From contig JAUCBJ010003827.1 of the NCBI GenBank assembly GCA_032718475.1, positions 1 to 43,357 on the forward strand: a stretch of DNA of 43,357 nucleotides, read 5' to 3'. Each line of letters starts with the position of its first letter. The stretch's first letter is position 1. The notes beneath the pieces were generated by a model that saw only the letters and a list, made by a program, of their open reading frames with translations, ran no database searches and was not told the DNA's origin. This DNA comes from Nemertoderma westbladi. Its lineage: Eukaryota; Xenacoelomorpha; Nemertodermatida; Nemertodermatidae. Position numbers and translations under genes: made by a program. Of the stretch, positions 33,236-43,357 are shown one piece after another.

Positions 33236-33430
33236 TGTACAGCAGGGACTGTCCCTGGTGTACAGCAGAGACTGTCCCTGGTGTACAGTAGGGACTGTCC
33301 CTGGTGTACAGCAGGGACTGTCCCTGGTGTACAGCAGGTACTGTCCCTGGTGTACAGCAGGGACTGTCCCTGGTTTACAGCAGGGACTGTCCCTGGTGTA
33401 CAGCAGGTACTGTCCCTGGTGTACAGTAAG
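33236..33430 (+). repeat. 24-bp minisatellite
   Basis: About eight units with GTACAGCAGGGACTGTCC. Each contains the hairpin GGGAC-T-GTCCC. Open frames on both strands follow from the stop-free 24-bp period and are not considered genes. Confidence 0.92.
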
Positions 33431-34135
33431 GTAAATCTCCTGCGTTTTAGACAATATAATAAATAGCTAAAACCATATTATTCGCAAGATAACTAATAAG
33501 TCTCATTGACTCGTAGTAGAATGTCCTCATAAACATTGATGTACAACTCCTGGCCGCCGCGTGTACCACTCACGCATTCACCTTATACTGTAGTAATGTA
33601 TTATTTATTGTGCTGTGTCTCTTTTATTACGATTGTGTCCTTTGTTTTAAGGTTTATGTGTGTCTATCTGTATTCTTTATCCAACCAATATAAATTAAGA
33701 TGACGTATGTTTGTGTCGTATAATCACGTTTATCCGATGTCAATAAAACACAATACTACAAAATTTATTACCACATCTACCATTACATTAGCTATTCCAA
33801 TATAATTAGTATTTAATTGCCGCCCACATACAATCATACAAAACACGAATGGCCATGGAATTTATTTCATGTATAAACTCGAAAGAGTATAAACAAAAAC
33901 TTAGGAAGTTCCCCTGAGAAATGTCGCCCTCTTGCGGCGTTCTATTTCATAATATTGAAAGTTTAAATTTCAGCGGATCCTAAACGTCAGAGGGATGGAT
34001 CATTCATATATATATACACGAAGTGGGGCCTTCGCGCAGCACGTGACTTAAATTTAATTTAAGTACTAATTCGAAAGTATTACTGTATTAGCAAATTTTA
34101 AGCAGATTTCGCCTAATCACTTTTTACCTCTTTCA
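33431..34135. other. Non-coding sequence
   Basis: No gene seen. A CCCTCTTGCGGC word near 33927 is related to the CCCTCTAGCGGC core of the repeats that follow. Confidence 0.45.
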
Positions 34136-34504
34136 TTTCTATTCAGACATTTCTGACTCTAGCGGTATAGTGAGAACTGAAGATGGATTAGGGTCTCCAG
34201 CCCCACAAAGACACAGCCTATGGATGAATAGTACATACGTACATCGGCCAAGTTTCATCTTGAATAACGGATAAAGAAATGAGAGACGGATCTCACTTTC
34301 AGAAATTTCGTCGTATAGCGGCAGACCGATTAAATCTCCCCCCCCCCCCCCCCCCCCTTCCCACAAAGACGCAGCATGTGGTCCAGAATATATGGCAAGA
34401 TTCAGCTTAAACTGATTAAAATCAATGAGACGGGAGAATCTATTCACTTTCAGGCATAAAGTAGTCCTATAGCGGGTGACTGTTGAACTGATTTTCAACA
34501 AAAC
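34136..34504. repeat. Diverged copies related to the 315-bp repeat
   Basis: Older relatives of the downstream unit: CTCTAGCGGTATAG, GGTCCAGAATATATGGCAAG, TTCAGCTTAAACTGATTAAA and TATAGCGGGTGACTG match its parts with substitutions. A 20-base C run lies at 34338-34357. The open frame across this stretch crosses that run and looks spurious. Confidence 0.6.
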
Positions 34505-35190
34505 AAATTTTCAACTTGGCAGCTTTAAATTCGACAAAGTTATAAGCATGTCAATATCATAACGACGACAACGATTTCACTTTCAGACATTTGGCCCTCT
34601 AGCGGCAGACTGGAGAACTGCAGATGGATTCGCCTCCTTTGAAAGTCACAGCTAATGGTCTAATACATATCTGCCAAGTTTCAGCTTAAACGGATTAAAA
34701 GCAAAGAAATGGGAGGGCATTTAATGTTTAGACATGTGGCCCTCTAGCGGGAGACCATTGCACTGATGGTGTCTGAAAGTCTCTCAAAAATCTCAACTTT
34801 AGCTCATATTGATACCTACAAATTTTCAACTTGGCAGCTTTAAATCCGACAAAGTTATTAGCATGTCAAAATCGTAACGACGACAACGATTTCACTTTCA
34901 GACCTTTGGCCCTCTAGCGGCAGACTGGAGAACTGCAGATGGATTCGCCTCCTTTGAAAGTCACAGCTAATGGTCTAATACATATCTGCCAAGTTTCAGC
35001 TTAAACGGATTAAAAGCAAAGAAATGGGAGGGCATTTAATGTTTAGACATGTGGCCCTCTAGCGGGAGACCATTGCACTGATGGTGTCTGAAAGTCTCTC
35101 AAAAATCTCAATTTTTGCTCATATTGATACCTACAAATTTTCAACTTGGCAGCTTTAAATCCGACAAAGTTATTAGCATGTCAAAATCGT
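34505..35190 (+). repeat. 315-bp tandem duplication
   Basis: Two almost identical 315-bp units (34505-34819 and 34820-35134) and a partial third begin with AAATTTTCAACTTGGCAGC. Each carries CACTTTCAGAC, GGCCCTCTAGCGGCAGAC, and a second half-unit with GTGGCCCTCTAGCGGGAGAC. The unit is thus itself a diverged dimer. Its near identity implies recent duplication. No coding content. Confidence 0.9.
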
Positions 35191-35202
35191 AACGACGACG
35201 AC

Positions 35203-35241
<39 letters not shown>

Positions 35242-35244
35242 AAC
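35191..35244 (+). repeat. (ACG)n microsatellite
   Basis: About 17 ACG triplets with two ACA interruptions. The array grew from the short AACGACGACAACGA present in each preceding 315-bp unit. Confidence 0.95.
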
Positions 35245-35934
35245 TATTTGCATAAATTGACCCACCCCCTAACAGTGTCAATTCGCTAAGGCTCCGCCAA
35301 CTTCGTGGCTCGCCCCACATACATACAATATTGCAATGTTCTAGAGTGAATAAACCCATATACGGTACCCATTTATACTCATTAATACCCATATATCCGT
35401 TTATACCCATTTACCCGTTTATACCCACATACCGTTTTATACCTTTTTTTTTAATTAAAATACGATATATAACAATTAAACAAATCAAACCTCCATATCA
35501 TAAAATAAACAAATTACTGTATGCAGTGTGTGGCAGGTGGGTGGGGGGGGGGGGGGGGGGACATGTAGGCCTATGGTTAGGGGTTAGCCACGGTATGTAT
35601 TCCTTGTATGTATTATTTTTTTTATTTAAATATAATACCCGATTATACCCTTATACCCACCCATACATAACCTTTGGCAAGGGTGCAAAGTTCCACAAAA
35701 CTTCTTAGATAGACCCTCATCATGACATAGGGTTAGGGTTACATAACAGTTTTAATTAGGGTTTGGGCGTGTCCCTGTATCCAAAAAGCGCGCCGACCAA
35801 TTTTATGCGCGCCGCGAGCCGATGCAATTTCGAAGCAAACCGCGCGCCTACGAAATTTTTAAGCGCGTGAAACAATGTTGAAACAATTTTGAAGCGCGGC
35901 GCGTCAATGCAATTTCAATTTTGAAGGAGTGAAA
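35245..35934. other. Non-coding, with TTTATACCCA repeats and poly(G)
   Basis: Degenerate CGTTTATACCCATTTACC repeats lie at about 35355-35440. An 18-base G run lies at 35543-35560. GCGCGCC-rich sequence lies at about 35785-35910. No gene. Confidence 0.5.
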
Positions 35935-36820
35935 CTAGATAACTAGAAACTAGATACTCTTTCCGAAATAACTGAACAAGAAATTGAGTCAATTATCCAG
36001 GAAATTGATACAAGCAAAAGTACAGGCGCCGATGGAATTCCAGCACGAATAATAAAAGATTGCAGTGACGTCATTACTGGACCTATAACACACATAATTA
36101 ATACTTCGATCAAAACCAGCACTTTTTCTGAAAATTACAAAACCGCCAAAGTCAAGCCTATTAAAAAAAGTTCTAGTAATGCTCTAGAAAATAACAGACC
36201 GATTTCTCTCCTGCCAATTTTATCGAAGATTCTTGAAAGGGTCGTCCACAACCAGCATGCGGAATATATAGCAACAAGTCTAAACTTCAGTCTGGATTTC
36301 GGCGTGGATATTCGACTGAGACTACCCTAATCTATGTAGACAACTTCATCCGAGAAGGTATTGAGAAAGGCCATCTTACAGGTATGGTTCTAATAGATCT
36401 CAGCAAGGCGTTCGACACCATAGATCATTCCACACTGCTAGCCAAACTCAAACTTATGGGATTCTCTGATAGCATTACAAGATGGATGAAATCGTACCTG
36501 ACGGGTAGACAGCAGTTTGTGAGTATTAATGGTGTAGAATCGGAAAGAAGCCAAATTGACATTGGAGTTCCTCAAGGTTCGATTTTGGGGCCCGATTTAT
36601 TCGGTGATTTATTTTATCTACCTTTAATCCCTATGGAAATGAGATGTAATTATCTCTTAGGGCTATCCTTAGCGGCTACATTTTTTTTTTTTGGTTAATT
36701 TGTAACGGTGATAACACTACACACACAATGGGCGTCAAGCTTGGATCATGCTTTTTATTTTGTAATTATTTTAGTTTAAATATATTTTGTTAGTGTAAAT
36801 CCTTATAAATAAAAAGTGGA
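35935..36820 (+). pseudogene. Truncated CR1/L2/Jockey-like LINE reverse transcriptase
   Basis: The first frame (35952 to about 36270) has fingers-domain sequence (STGADGIPARIIK, NNRPISLLPILSKILERVV). After a frameshift near 36270 come LQSGFRRGYSTETTL, VLIDLSKAFDTIDH (first catalytic Asp) and IGVPQGSILGP. The match ends near 36605, before the YADD box, and jumps to 3'-UTR-like sequence ending CCTTATAAATAAAA at about 36816. So the copy is 5'-truncated, frameshifted and internally deleted. Motifs fit the CR1/L2/Jockey group; the clade is an inference. Confidence 0.8.
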
Positions 36821-36828
36821 GAAACAGC

Positions 36829-38515
36829 ATGATCAACTGCGAGCCATACAGCTCGTTCAACCTAATTGGTTCGGACCACAGAATTGTGACTGCAGAGATC
36901 AGACTCAGTTTGAGAGCCAGCAAACCCAGGACAAGCAAGCAAATCAACTATGACTGGGAGAAACTCAGAACTGACAATGCTGTAAAGGATGCTTATACAG
37001 TAGAAGTTCAAAACCGCTTTGAAGCACTTCAGTCAATGGATGAAGACCAATCCACCAATTCAATATACCAGAATATAATAACAGCCCACAAGGAATCAGC
37101 TAAGAGGCATATCCCCCAGAAACCCAAACGAAAACAGTACATGCCATGGCAACACTCTGAGGTTACTTGTAAGAGAGAAGATCTCAAGATAGCCTACAAA
37201 GTTAAAACCGAACAACCAACAACTGAAAATATTAACAAGGTTGAGAGAGCTAAGGACGATCTTAAATTGGCCTACAACATCAGCCAGGAAAAGTACATAC
37301 AGGATAAAACTGAAGCAATTACAACTGCTCACATACAGCAACAATCAAGACTTACCTGGCAAACTGTAAATGAGGTATCTGGTCGGAAAAGTTGTGCAAA
37401 GGGGCGCCTCAAAGCCGATAGTCCTGAAGAACGTGTTGGGAAGTGGAAAAATCACTTCAGCAACTTGCTTGGGCAGCCACCAAACATCGATGTCAGCCCT
37501 ACAAGGAAAATATATGACAAGACACTACCTATAGAAACAGGGGACTTCACACCTGCCGAACTCCAAAGAAGCATTAAAAGCATGTCCAATAATAAAGCGA
37601 GTGGATTAGATGAAATCCCAGCGGAGGTATGGAAAACCGGAGTGCTAAACAGACCATTATTGAATGTTTGCAACCGGATGTTAAAAGGGGAAAAGCCACC
37701 ACCAATTTGGACTAAAGGTCAACTAAAGCCTCTCCCCAAGAAAGGAGACCTCGGTATACCAACGAACTATCGTGGGATCTGTCTGCTTGTGGTAGCTGCC
37801 AAAATATACAATAAAATGATTCTATATAGGATTAGGCCTCACATAGAGAAACTACTGCGTAAGAGCCAAAACGGATTTCGACCGACCAAGTAGATCAACA
37901 ATAGCTCAGATACTTGCACTACGGAGACTGATTGAAGGAATTAAGTCAAAGAATCTCCCCGCAGTCATGACTTTTGTGGACTTCAAGAAGGCATTCGACT
38001 CCATCCATAGAGGTAAAATGCTTGAAATCCTAAGAGCTTATGGAATACCAGAAGTAATTGTTGCTGGCATTGGATTGTTATATTGTGACACAGAAGCGCA
38101 GGTACTATCACCAGATGGTGAAACTAAGTTTTTCTCAATCCTGGCCGGCGTACTGCAAGGTGACACATTATCACCATTACTATTTGTAATTGTTCTGGAT
38201 TACGCAACGAGGACGGCCACAAAGGGTGAAGATCTGGGATTCACACTTCAAGAACGCAGAAGTAGTAGATATCCGGCAACTACAGTCACAGACACCGACT
38301 TTGCGGATGACATCGCCCTGCTCTCTAATACGCTAGCAGATGCACAGCTTCTACTAAATAAAGTGGAGAGGGCTGCTAAGGAGGTTAGATTGCATATAAA
38401 TGCTACAAAGGCCGAATTCATGACCTTTAATGTTGATGGAAACTTGACAACCATTGATAATAATTAACTAAGGAAGATCGATGACTTCCAGTACCTTGGA
38501 TCATGGGTGGATCTC
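36829..38515 (+). pseudogene. RTE-like LINE: endonuclease end and reverse transcriptase
   Basis: The first frame (36829-37893) starts in the endonuclease C terminus (IGSDHRIVTAEI, the SDHR box), passes a linker, and enters the RT (NNKASGLDEIPAEVWK, TNYRGICLL, KSQNGFRP). One extra base near 37888-37896 shifts the frame; RSTIAQILALRRLIEG then continues. The next frame (to 38467) has MTFVDFKKAFDSIHRGKM (first Asp), GVLQGDTLSPLLF and TDFADDIALL (catalytic FADD box). A TAA at 38465 interrupts it; DDFQYLGSWVD follows in frame, then similarity is lost. The family resembles the coral and cnidarian RTE-type proteins often misnamed 'craniofacial development protein 2-like'. It is non-functional. Confidence 0.85.
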
Positions 38516-39335
38516 ATTTCCACTGTCCGAGTTCGCTCGACCTAGTATAGTAGTAGTTAGTGTAAATATGTTAATTTGGTGAAAAATGTGGTGTCAGTAT
38601 CGGCGTCTTTATTTTAACTTTTTTAGGATATTTTAAACAAGATCGAATCCATATTTATTCCTTATTATTTTATTTAAATATAATTCGTACATCCACAGAC
38701 AATCAAGATACTGTAGTTTTGGAAAAATTAGTCTCCACCTCTCCAGTATTTTTCCATTTGGAACTTTAATATGTTTCTTGTTGCAAGTTGTTAATGGCAG
38801 TATTTATGTGTTATTTTATTAAGTATCAATAACGTTCCTTATTTTTATTTGTTACATGCACCTGGCCTATTCATATTAATTTTGCTTGTGGATTCTTTTC
38901 AGATAATTTTTGTGTATTTTTAACCTTTTAACCGATTCCATTACCATTTTATTATTTTTATTTAACTGGAGTATTATAACGCTTATACTGTATATTATAT
39001 TATATTCAATTATGTTCTTAGTTTCTGTATCAATTACGTTCTATATTCATTTTATTTCAACTGCGAATCGAACATTGTTGTAAATATTTAATATTTAACA
39101 CTAAAATTGCGTATATTATATTATGTACTAAATGGCGTATATTATGTACTAAATTGTGTATATTGTGTTAAACAGTAACAATTGTACTATGATTGTCGTA
39201 CTACACTGTAGTTGTACAAGCCATATAACTGTAGCAAGGCCTACTGTACTTAGTACAGTAGGCCTTGAACTGTAGTGATTTGTATTTATTTTACTTGTAA
39301 TCCGCTAATAAACAAGTTCAAGTTCAAGTTCATAA
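38516..39335 (+). repeat. LINE-like 3' UTR and tail
   Basis: AT-rich and non-coding, ending TCCGCTAATAAACAAGTTC with two further GTTCAA units at about 39310-39331. An AATAAA followed by a short hexamer tail is typical of L2/CR1-group LINE 3' ends. The body has no ORF. It probably belongs to a separate LINE copy rather than to the RTE-like element. Confidence 0.5.
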
Positions 39336-39712
39336 CAGAATTACGAAAGGCGAGCGATTCGCCTAGGACCATGGGCCTTGCTAGGACACCAGTTATTATC
39401 AGGTTATATTATAAACAAGGCTTACTACAGTACTAGAAGACCTACTGTAGTACTGTAGTGGGCCTTGATTATAAATTAGGTACCGGTACCTGTTCCAAAT
39501 TCAGGTACCGGTGTCAGCGATAGTGATATAAGCTCCTGAGTTTGGTGCTTTATTATTTATTGATTATACTACCGGTATCCAGGCTGCCAGGTATCAGGGT
39601 ATTGCAGTATTGTATGTATATGTATATAGACATTATAGAGTCTTATATTACAAGGTTCAGCAGTTATAAGCTTTATTCACTTCGCAGGCTGACAGGCGCA
39701 GGTTAGAAGATA
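39336..39712. promoter_or_regulatory. Upstream region of the GCC1-like gene
   Basis: Non-coding. Contains TACTGTAGTACTGTAG and GGTACCGGTACC palindromes. TTCACTTCGCAG at about 39677-39688, 25 bp before the start codon, could be a 3' splice site of a 5' UTR intron. No TATA box was recognised. Confidence 0.35.
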
Positions 39713-41680
39713 ATGAGCCGGTCATCCTCATCCCCTTCGCCTGGGAATATTCAAACCAAATCGAAACGCGTGTTAATCGAACTCGTTGATGAACAGACTG
39801 AAAAGTTGCGACGATATGAGTCGAGATTTAAGGATGTAGTCACGGCTTATAAGAGCTGCGCCAAAGAGAAAGAGGCGCTTGAGGGATGTCTGAAATCGCA
39901 AACTAATAAAATTGTTAAACCCAAAAAACCCGTAGAAACAATAGAAACTGGAACGGGAGAAGTTGAAACGTTAGATATTATTCGCGATGTTAAGAAGGAG
40001 GATGATACTAAGGATAAAGACGACAAGGATGATGATGATGGCATGAACCAACAGATATCGCAGTTGATGGAGGCTGTAAGAACCATATCGGATGAGAAAA
40101 CTCGGATGGAGACAACCTTCCAGAACGATCGTAAACTCCTGATACAACAGCTTGCAGAATCCAAAGCTAAGAGTGAAGAGACAGTTAGAGATATAGAGGA
40201 GAAACTGGTTGCTATGAGCGACCAATGTAAACAATCAAAGGAGAAGTTGTTGGCGGAACAGAATGATAGACATAAAGAGCAAGAGGACCATTCAGCCATG
40301 TTAATGGAGTTGCAGGAGTTATTTGGAAGAGAAAGGAGTGTAAAGGGGGAGCTAGAGAGGGAGTTACAGCGGGTCAAAGCGGATTTAATCGTGTGTAAAG
40401 AGAAATCAGTACAGTTGGACGGTTATAGGAGGGAGTTAGCTGAGCTAACCGATATACTGAAGGATAAGGATGAGTTGGCTAGTCGGCCTAACCCCGTGGT
40501 GGTTCAGCTGCAGAGTCAGTTAGCGGAGGAACGAGTGCAGCACAGACTGGACGTGGCGATGGAGCAGCGGCGCGCGGAGGAGGCGATGGAGCGCTTACGG
40601 AGCGTCTCAGAGCTCGCGGAACTACGCGTAGGCAAGTTGGAGGACAAGTTAGGGGAGGTTAGCGAGGTGGTGGGCAAGTACGAGTCTGGTAAGTTACACG
40701 ATCAGGTGAGTATTCAGAGACTGCGGGAGAGAGTGATGCAATGCGAACTGGAGAATAATATACTGGCGCGGTTGGTTTCTGAAGGGGGAGGGGATGGTGG
40801 TAGCGCACTTGCACCACAGGATGGCACCGGTGTACCTGCACCAGCGGTGTGCACCGGCGCCCCGCCCTCCGACGACAACGACTCCATCCACCGTCGGTGT
40901 CGCGACGAACTCGATAAACTCCAGTCGGATTTCGACCAGTATAAACGCCGCGCCGCCAACTCGCTGCGCAATAAACCCCCGGTGGAGGAACTAACCGCGC
41001 TGCGTTCCGAACTTCGGGAACTCCGAGAGCGGAACGCGGCGACGGAGGTGCGATGGAAGGAGGAGACGGAACGTCTGGAAGCGATGGGTAGGGAGGATAA
41101 AGAGAGGAGTCGCCTGGAAGCTGTGGGGACCGCGAGGAAGTACAGACTGGAAGTCGTCCAACTGGAAGACGAACTGAGTAAACAGAGGAACCGGAGTTTG
41201 GAACTCCTCCGGGATAAGGAGATGGAGATCGAACGGTTGCAGAACGTTCCATCGCGTTCCGAACACCCGGGGGAACCGCTGCCAGGAACCAGCGAACTCG
41301 AACCGTTGCAGTACGAGTCACAGGTTCTCTTCTACGCCGAGGAGCAGTCCCGGAGAACTAAAGAGTTGGAGCGACTGCGGAGAGAGAAACTCGACGTGGA
41401 GGAAGAGAAACGCCAACTAGCGGCCGTGCTGAGAGAAACAAGAGATGAATTGGAAGAAACGAGTTCCCGGGCCGACCAACAGAAGGACACATACAGACGG
41501 AACCAGAGTCGCTGTAGTGCCAATATGGAGTACCTCAAACACGTTGTCTATAAATACTTGACCTCGGAGAGAGGGAGTAGGGGGCAGATGTTAAACGCTA
41601 TACTAACAATACTAGAGTTCAGTCCTGTTGAGAGACGGGAGGTGGGAAAATATAGGGGGACAAGTGGTTGGTGGTGGTAG
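39713..41680 (+). CDS. GCC1: GCC1/GCC88-like GRIP-domain golgin
   Basis: The product is a 655-residue coiled-coil protein of the trans-Golgi. The N terminus (VDEQTEKLRRYESRFKDVV, AYKSCAKEKEALE) matches the conserved start of GCC1-type golgins. Charged heptad-rich coiled coil fills about residues 110-350 and 395-600, broken by a Gly/Pro-rich linker near 355-390. The GRIP domain is at about 604-647 (MEYLKHVVYKYL, then LNAILTILEFSP), with the aromatic position used for Arl1-GTP binding present. Family members tether endosome-derived carriers at the trans-Golgi network; that role is inferred. The reading frame has no break. It ends GTSGWWW and stops at a TAG in the first GGTGGTGGTAG unit of a minisatellite, so the natural tail may have been shortened. 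Confidence 0.92.
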   Translation: MSRSSSSPSPGNIQTKSKRVLIELVDEQTEKLRRYESRFKDVVTAYKSCAKEKEALEGCLKSQTNKIVKPKKPVETIETGTGEVETLDIIRDVKKEDDTKDKDDKDDDDGMNQQISQLMEAVRTISDEKTRMETTFQNDRKLLIQQLAESKAKSEETVRDIEEKLVAMSDQCKQSKEKLLAEQNDRHKEQEDHSAMLMELQELFGRERSVKGELERELQRVKADLIVCKEKSVQLDGYRRELAELTDILKDKDELASRPNPVVVQLQSQLAEERVQHRLDVAMEQRRAEEAMERLRSVSELAELRVGKLEDKLGEVSEVVGKYESGKLHDQVSIQRLRERVMQCELENNILARLVSEGGGDGGSALAPQDGTGVPAPAVCTGAPPSDDNDSIHRRCRDELDKLQSDFDQYKRRAANSLRNKPPVEELTALRSELRELRERNAATEVRWKEETERLEAMGREDKERSRLEAVGTARKYRLEVVQLEDELSKQRNRSLELLRDKEMEIERLQNVPSRSEHPGEPLPGTSELEPLQYESQVLFYAEEQSRRTKELERLRREKLDVEEEKRQLAAVLRETRDELEETSSRADQQKDTYRRNQSRCSANMEYLKHVVYKYLTSERGSRGQMLNAILTILEFSPVERREVGKYRGTSGWWW

Positions 41681-43357
41681 GGGGGGGGGCCGGGGGAGGT
41701 GGTGGTAGTGGGGGGACCGGGGAGGTGGTGGTAGTGGGGGGACCGGGGGAGGTGGTTGTAGTGGGGGGGCCGGGGAGGTGGTGGTAGTGGGGGGGCCGGG
41801 GAGGTGGTGGTAGTGGGGGGACCGGGGAGGTGGTGGTAGTGGGTGGACCGGGGGAGGTGGTGGTAGTGGGTGGACCGGGGGAGGTGGGGGGACCGGGGGA
41901 GGTGGTGGTAGTGGGGAGACCGGGGAGGTGGTGGTAGTGGGGGGGCCGGGGAGGTGGTGGTAGTGGGGGGGCCGGGGAGGTGGTGGTAGTGGGGGGACCG
42001 GGGAGGTGGTGGTAGTGGGGGGGCCGGGGAGGTGGTGGTAGTGGGGGGACCGGGGAGGTGGTGGTAGTGGGGGGACCGGGAGAGGTGGTGGTAGTGGGGG
42101 GACCGTGGAGGTGGTGGTCGTGGGGGGACCGGGGAGGTGGTGGTAGTGGGGGGACCGGGGAGGTGGTGGTAGTGGGGGGACCGGGGAGGTGGTGGTAGTG
42201 GGGGACCGGGGCAGGTTGGTGGTAGTGGGGGGACCGGGGGTGGTGGTGGTAGTGGGGGGACCGGGGAGGTGGTGGTAGTGGGGGGATCGGGGAGGTGGTG
42301 GTAGTGGGGGGACCGGGGGAGGTGGTGGTAGTGGGGGGGGCCGGGGCAGGTTGGTGGTAGTGGGGGGGGGGGGGCAGGTTGGTGGTAGTGGGGGGACCGG
42401 GGGAGGTGGTGGAAGTGGGGGGACCGGGGAGGTGGTGGAAGTGGGGGGACCGGGGGAGGTGGTGGTAGTGGGGGGACCGGGGAGGTGGTGGTAGTGGGGG
42501 GACCGGGGGAGGTGGTGGTATTGGGGGGGGCAGGTTGGTGGTAGTTGGGGGGCCGGGGCAGGTTGGTGGTAGTGGGGGGACCGGGGGAGGTGGTGGTAGT
42601 GGGGGGACCGGGGAGGTGGTGGTAGTGGGGGGGGGGCAGGTTGGTGGTAGTGGGGGGACCGGGCAGGTTGGTGGTAGTGGGGGGACCGGGGAGGTGGTGG
42701 TAGTGGGGGGACCGGGGGAGGTGGTGGTAGTGGGGGGGGGGGGGGGGAGTCCGGGGCAGGTTGGTGGTAGTGGGGGGACCGGGGAGGTGTTGGTAGTGGG
42801 GGGGGCCGGGGAGGTGGTGGTAGTGGGGGGACCGGGGAGGTGGTGGTAGTGGGGGGACCGGGGAGGTGGTGGTAGTGGGGGGACCGGGGGAGGTGGTGGT
42901 AGTGGGGGGGGGGGGCGGGGCAGGTTGGTGGTAGTGGGGGCGGGGCAGGTTGGTGGTAGTGGGGGGACCGGGGGAGGTGGTGGTAGTGGGGGGGGCCGGG
43001 GAGGTGGTGGTAGTGGGGGGACCGGGGGAGGTGGTGGTAGTGGGGGGACCGGGGAGGTGGTGGTAGTGGGGGGACCGGGGGAGGTGGTGGTAGTGGGGGG
43101 GGGGGGGCGGGGCAGGTTGGTGGTAGTGGGGGGGCCGGGGCAGGTTGGTGGTAGTGGGGGGACCGGGGGAGGTGGTGGTAGTGGGGGGACCGGGGAGGTG
43201 GTGGTAGTGGGGGGGGGGCAGGTGGTGGTAGTGGGGGGACCGGGGAGGTGGTGGTAGTGGGGGGGGGGGGGGCAGGTTGGTGGTAGTGGGGGGACCGGGC
43301 AGGTTGGTGGTAGTGGGGGGACCGGGGAGGTGGTGGTAGTGGGGGGACCGGGGAGGA
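41661..43357 (+). repeat. G-rich 26-bp minisatellite, runs off the window
   Basis: About 65 units near GGTGGTGGTAGTGGGGGGAC, then CGGGGA, with variable G-run lengths and a GGGGCAGGTT variant that recurs in clusters. It has almost no A or C on this strand. Gly-rich frames inside it are artefacts. It overlaps the last codons and stop of the GCC1-like gene and would be its 3' UTR. The G runs could form G-quadruplexes in DNA or mRNA. It is cut by the window edge. Confidence 0.95.

Noticed and set aside
40659-41321. A 220-codon frame on the minus strand inside the GCC1-like gene
   Set aside because: It is the antisense shadow of the coiled-coil gene, rich in Pro/Ser/Arg, with no domain.
42535-43257. 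Gly-rich open frames near the right end
   Set aside because: They are readings of the G-rich 26-bp minisatellite; frame and length follow G-run slippage.

Overview
The window looks like repeat-rich nuclear DNA from an invertebrate animal. It has two uninterrupted metazoan-type coding genes, animal-type DNA transposons and LINEs, AT-rich spacers and many minisatellites. There is no bacterial operon structure, rRNA or CRISPR array. The palindromic word TAGGCCTA recurs through the unique sequence. I cannot name the species; a marine invertebrate is a guess only.

Two genes are convincing, both on the + strand. NFIL3/E4BP4-like bZIP repressor (21202-22797) is a single open exon with a perfect leucine zipper. 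A GRIP-domain coiled-coil golgin of the GCC1/GCC88 type (39713-41680) is also a single exon; its stop codon lies in the first unit of a G-rich minisatellite that runs to the window end. Upstream of the NFIL3-like gene are a perfect CRE (20946-20953) and a perfect NFIL3-type site (21006-21013).

The rest is mostly mobile and tandem DNA, and many element boundaries can be set by terminal inverted repeats (TIRs) plus target-site duplications (TSDs). They are: an IS3EU-like DDE transposon, 5460-7918 (6-bp TSD AAGTTC, transposase broken by one frameshift); a 6.3-kb fold-back element, 8118-14430 (9-bp TSD TTTATTTAT) whose arms are 31-bp minisatellites in inverted orientation; hAT-like elements at 14843-15616 (TSD ATACATAG), 23588-24956 (TSD CTACTAGT) and 25881-27597 (TSD GTCGGTAC), the last two inserted in one 44-bp minisatellite; an unclassified element, 15745-18827 (5-bp TSD TTATA), with arrays of the palindrome TGTCAATATTGACA near its ends and a related 506-bp MITE nested inside (16200-16705, TSD AAATA); and a TTAA-flanked element, 31751-32792. 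Two decayed LINE copies lie at 35935-36820 (CR1/L2/Jockey-like) and 36829-38515 (RTE-like), followed by a LINE-type 3' tail ending near 39331.

The most unusual theme is the inverted minisatellite: a tandem array, a unique spacer containing a long poly(G) run, then the same array in reverse. It is seen at 8118-14430 and again, smaller, at 3568-4832. A second theme is a set of hAT-like elements whose sequence just inside the terminus is a degenerate simple repeat, different for each family: CCGGAG, AACTGT, TCTCTGG and CTTCGG.
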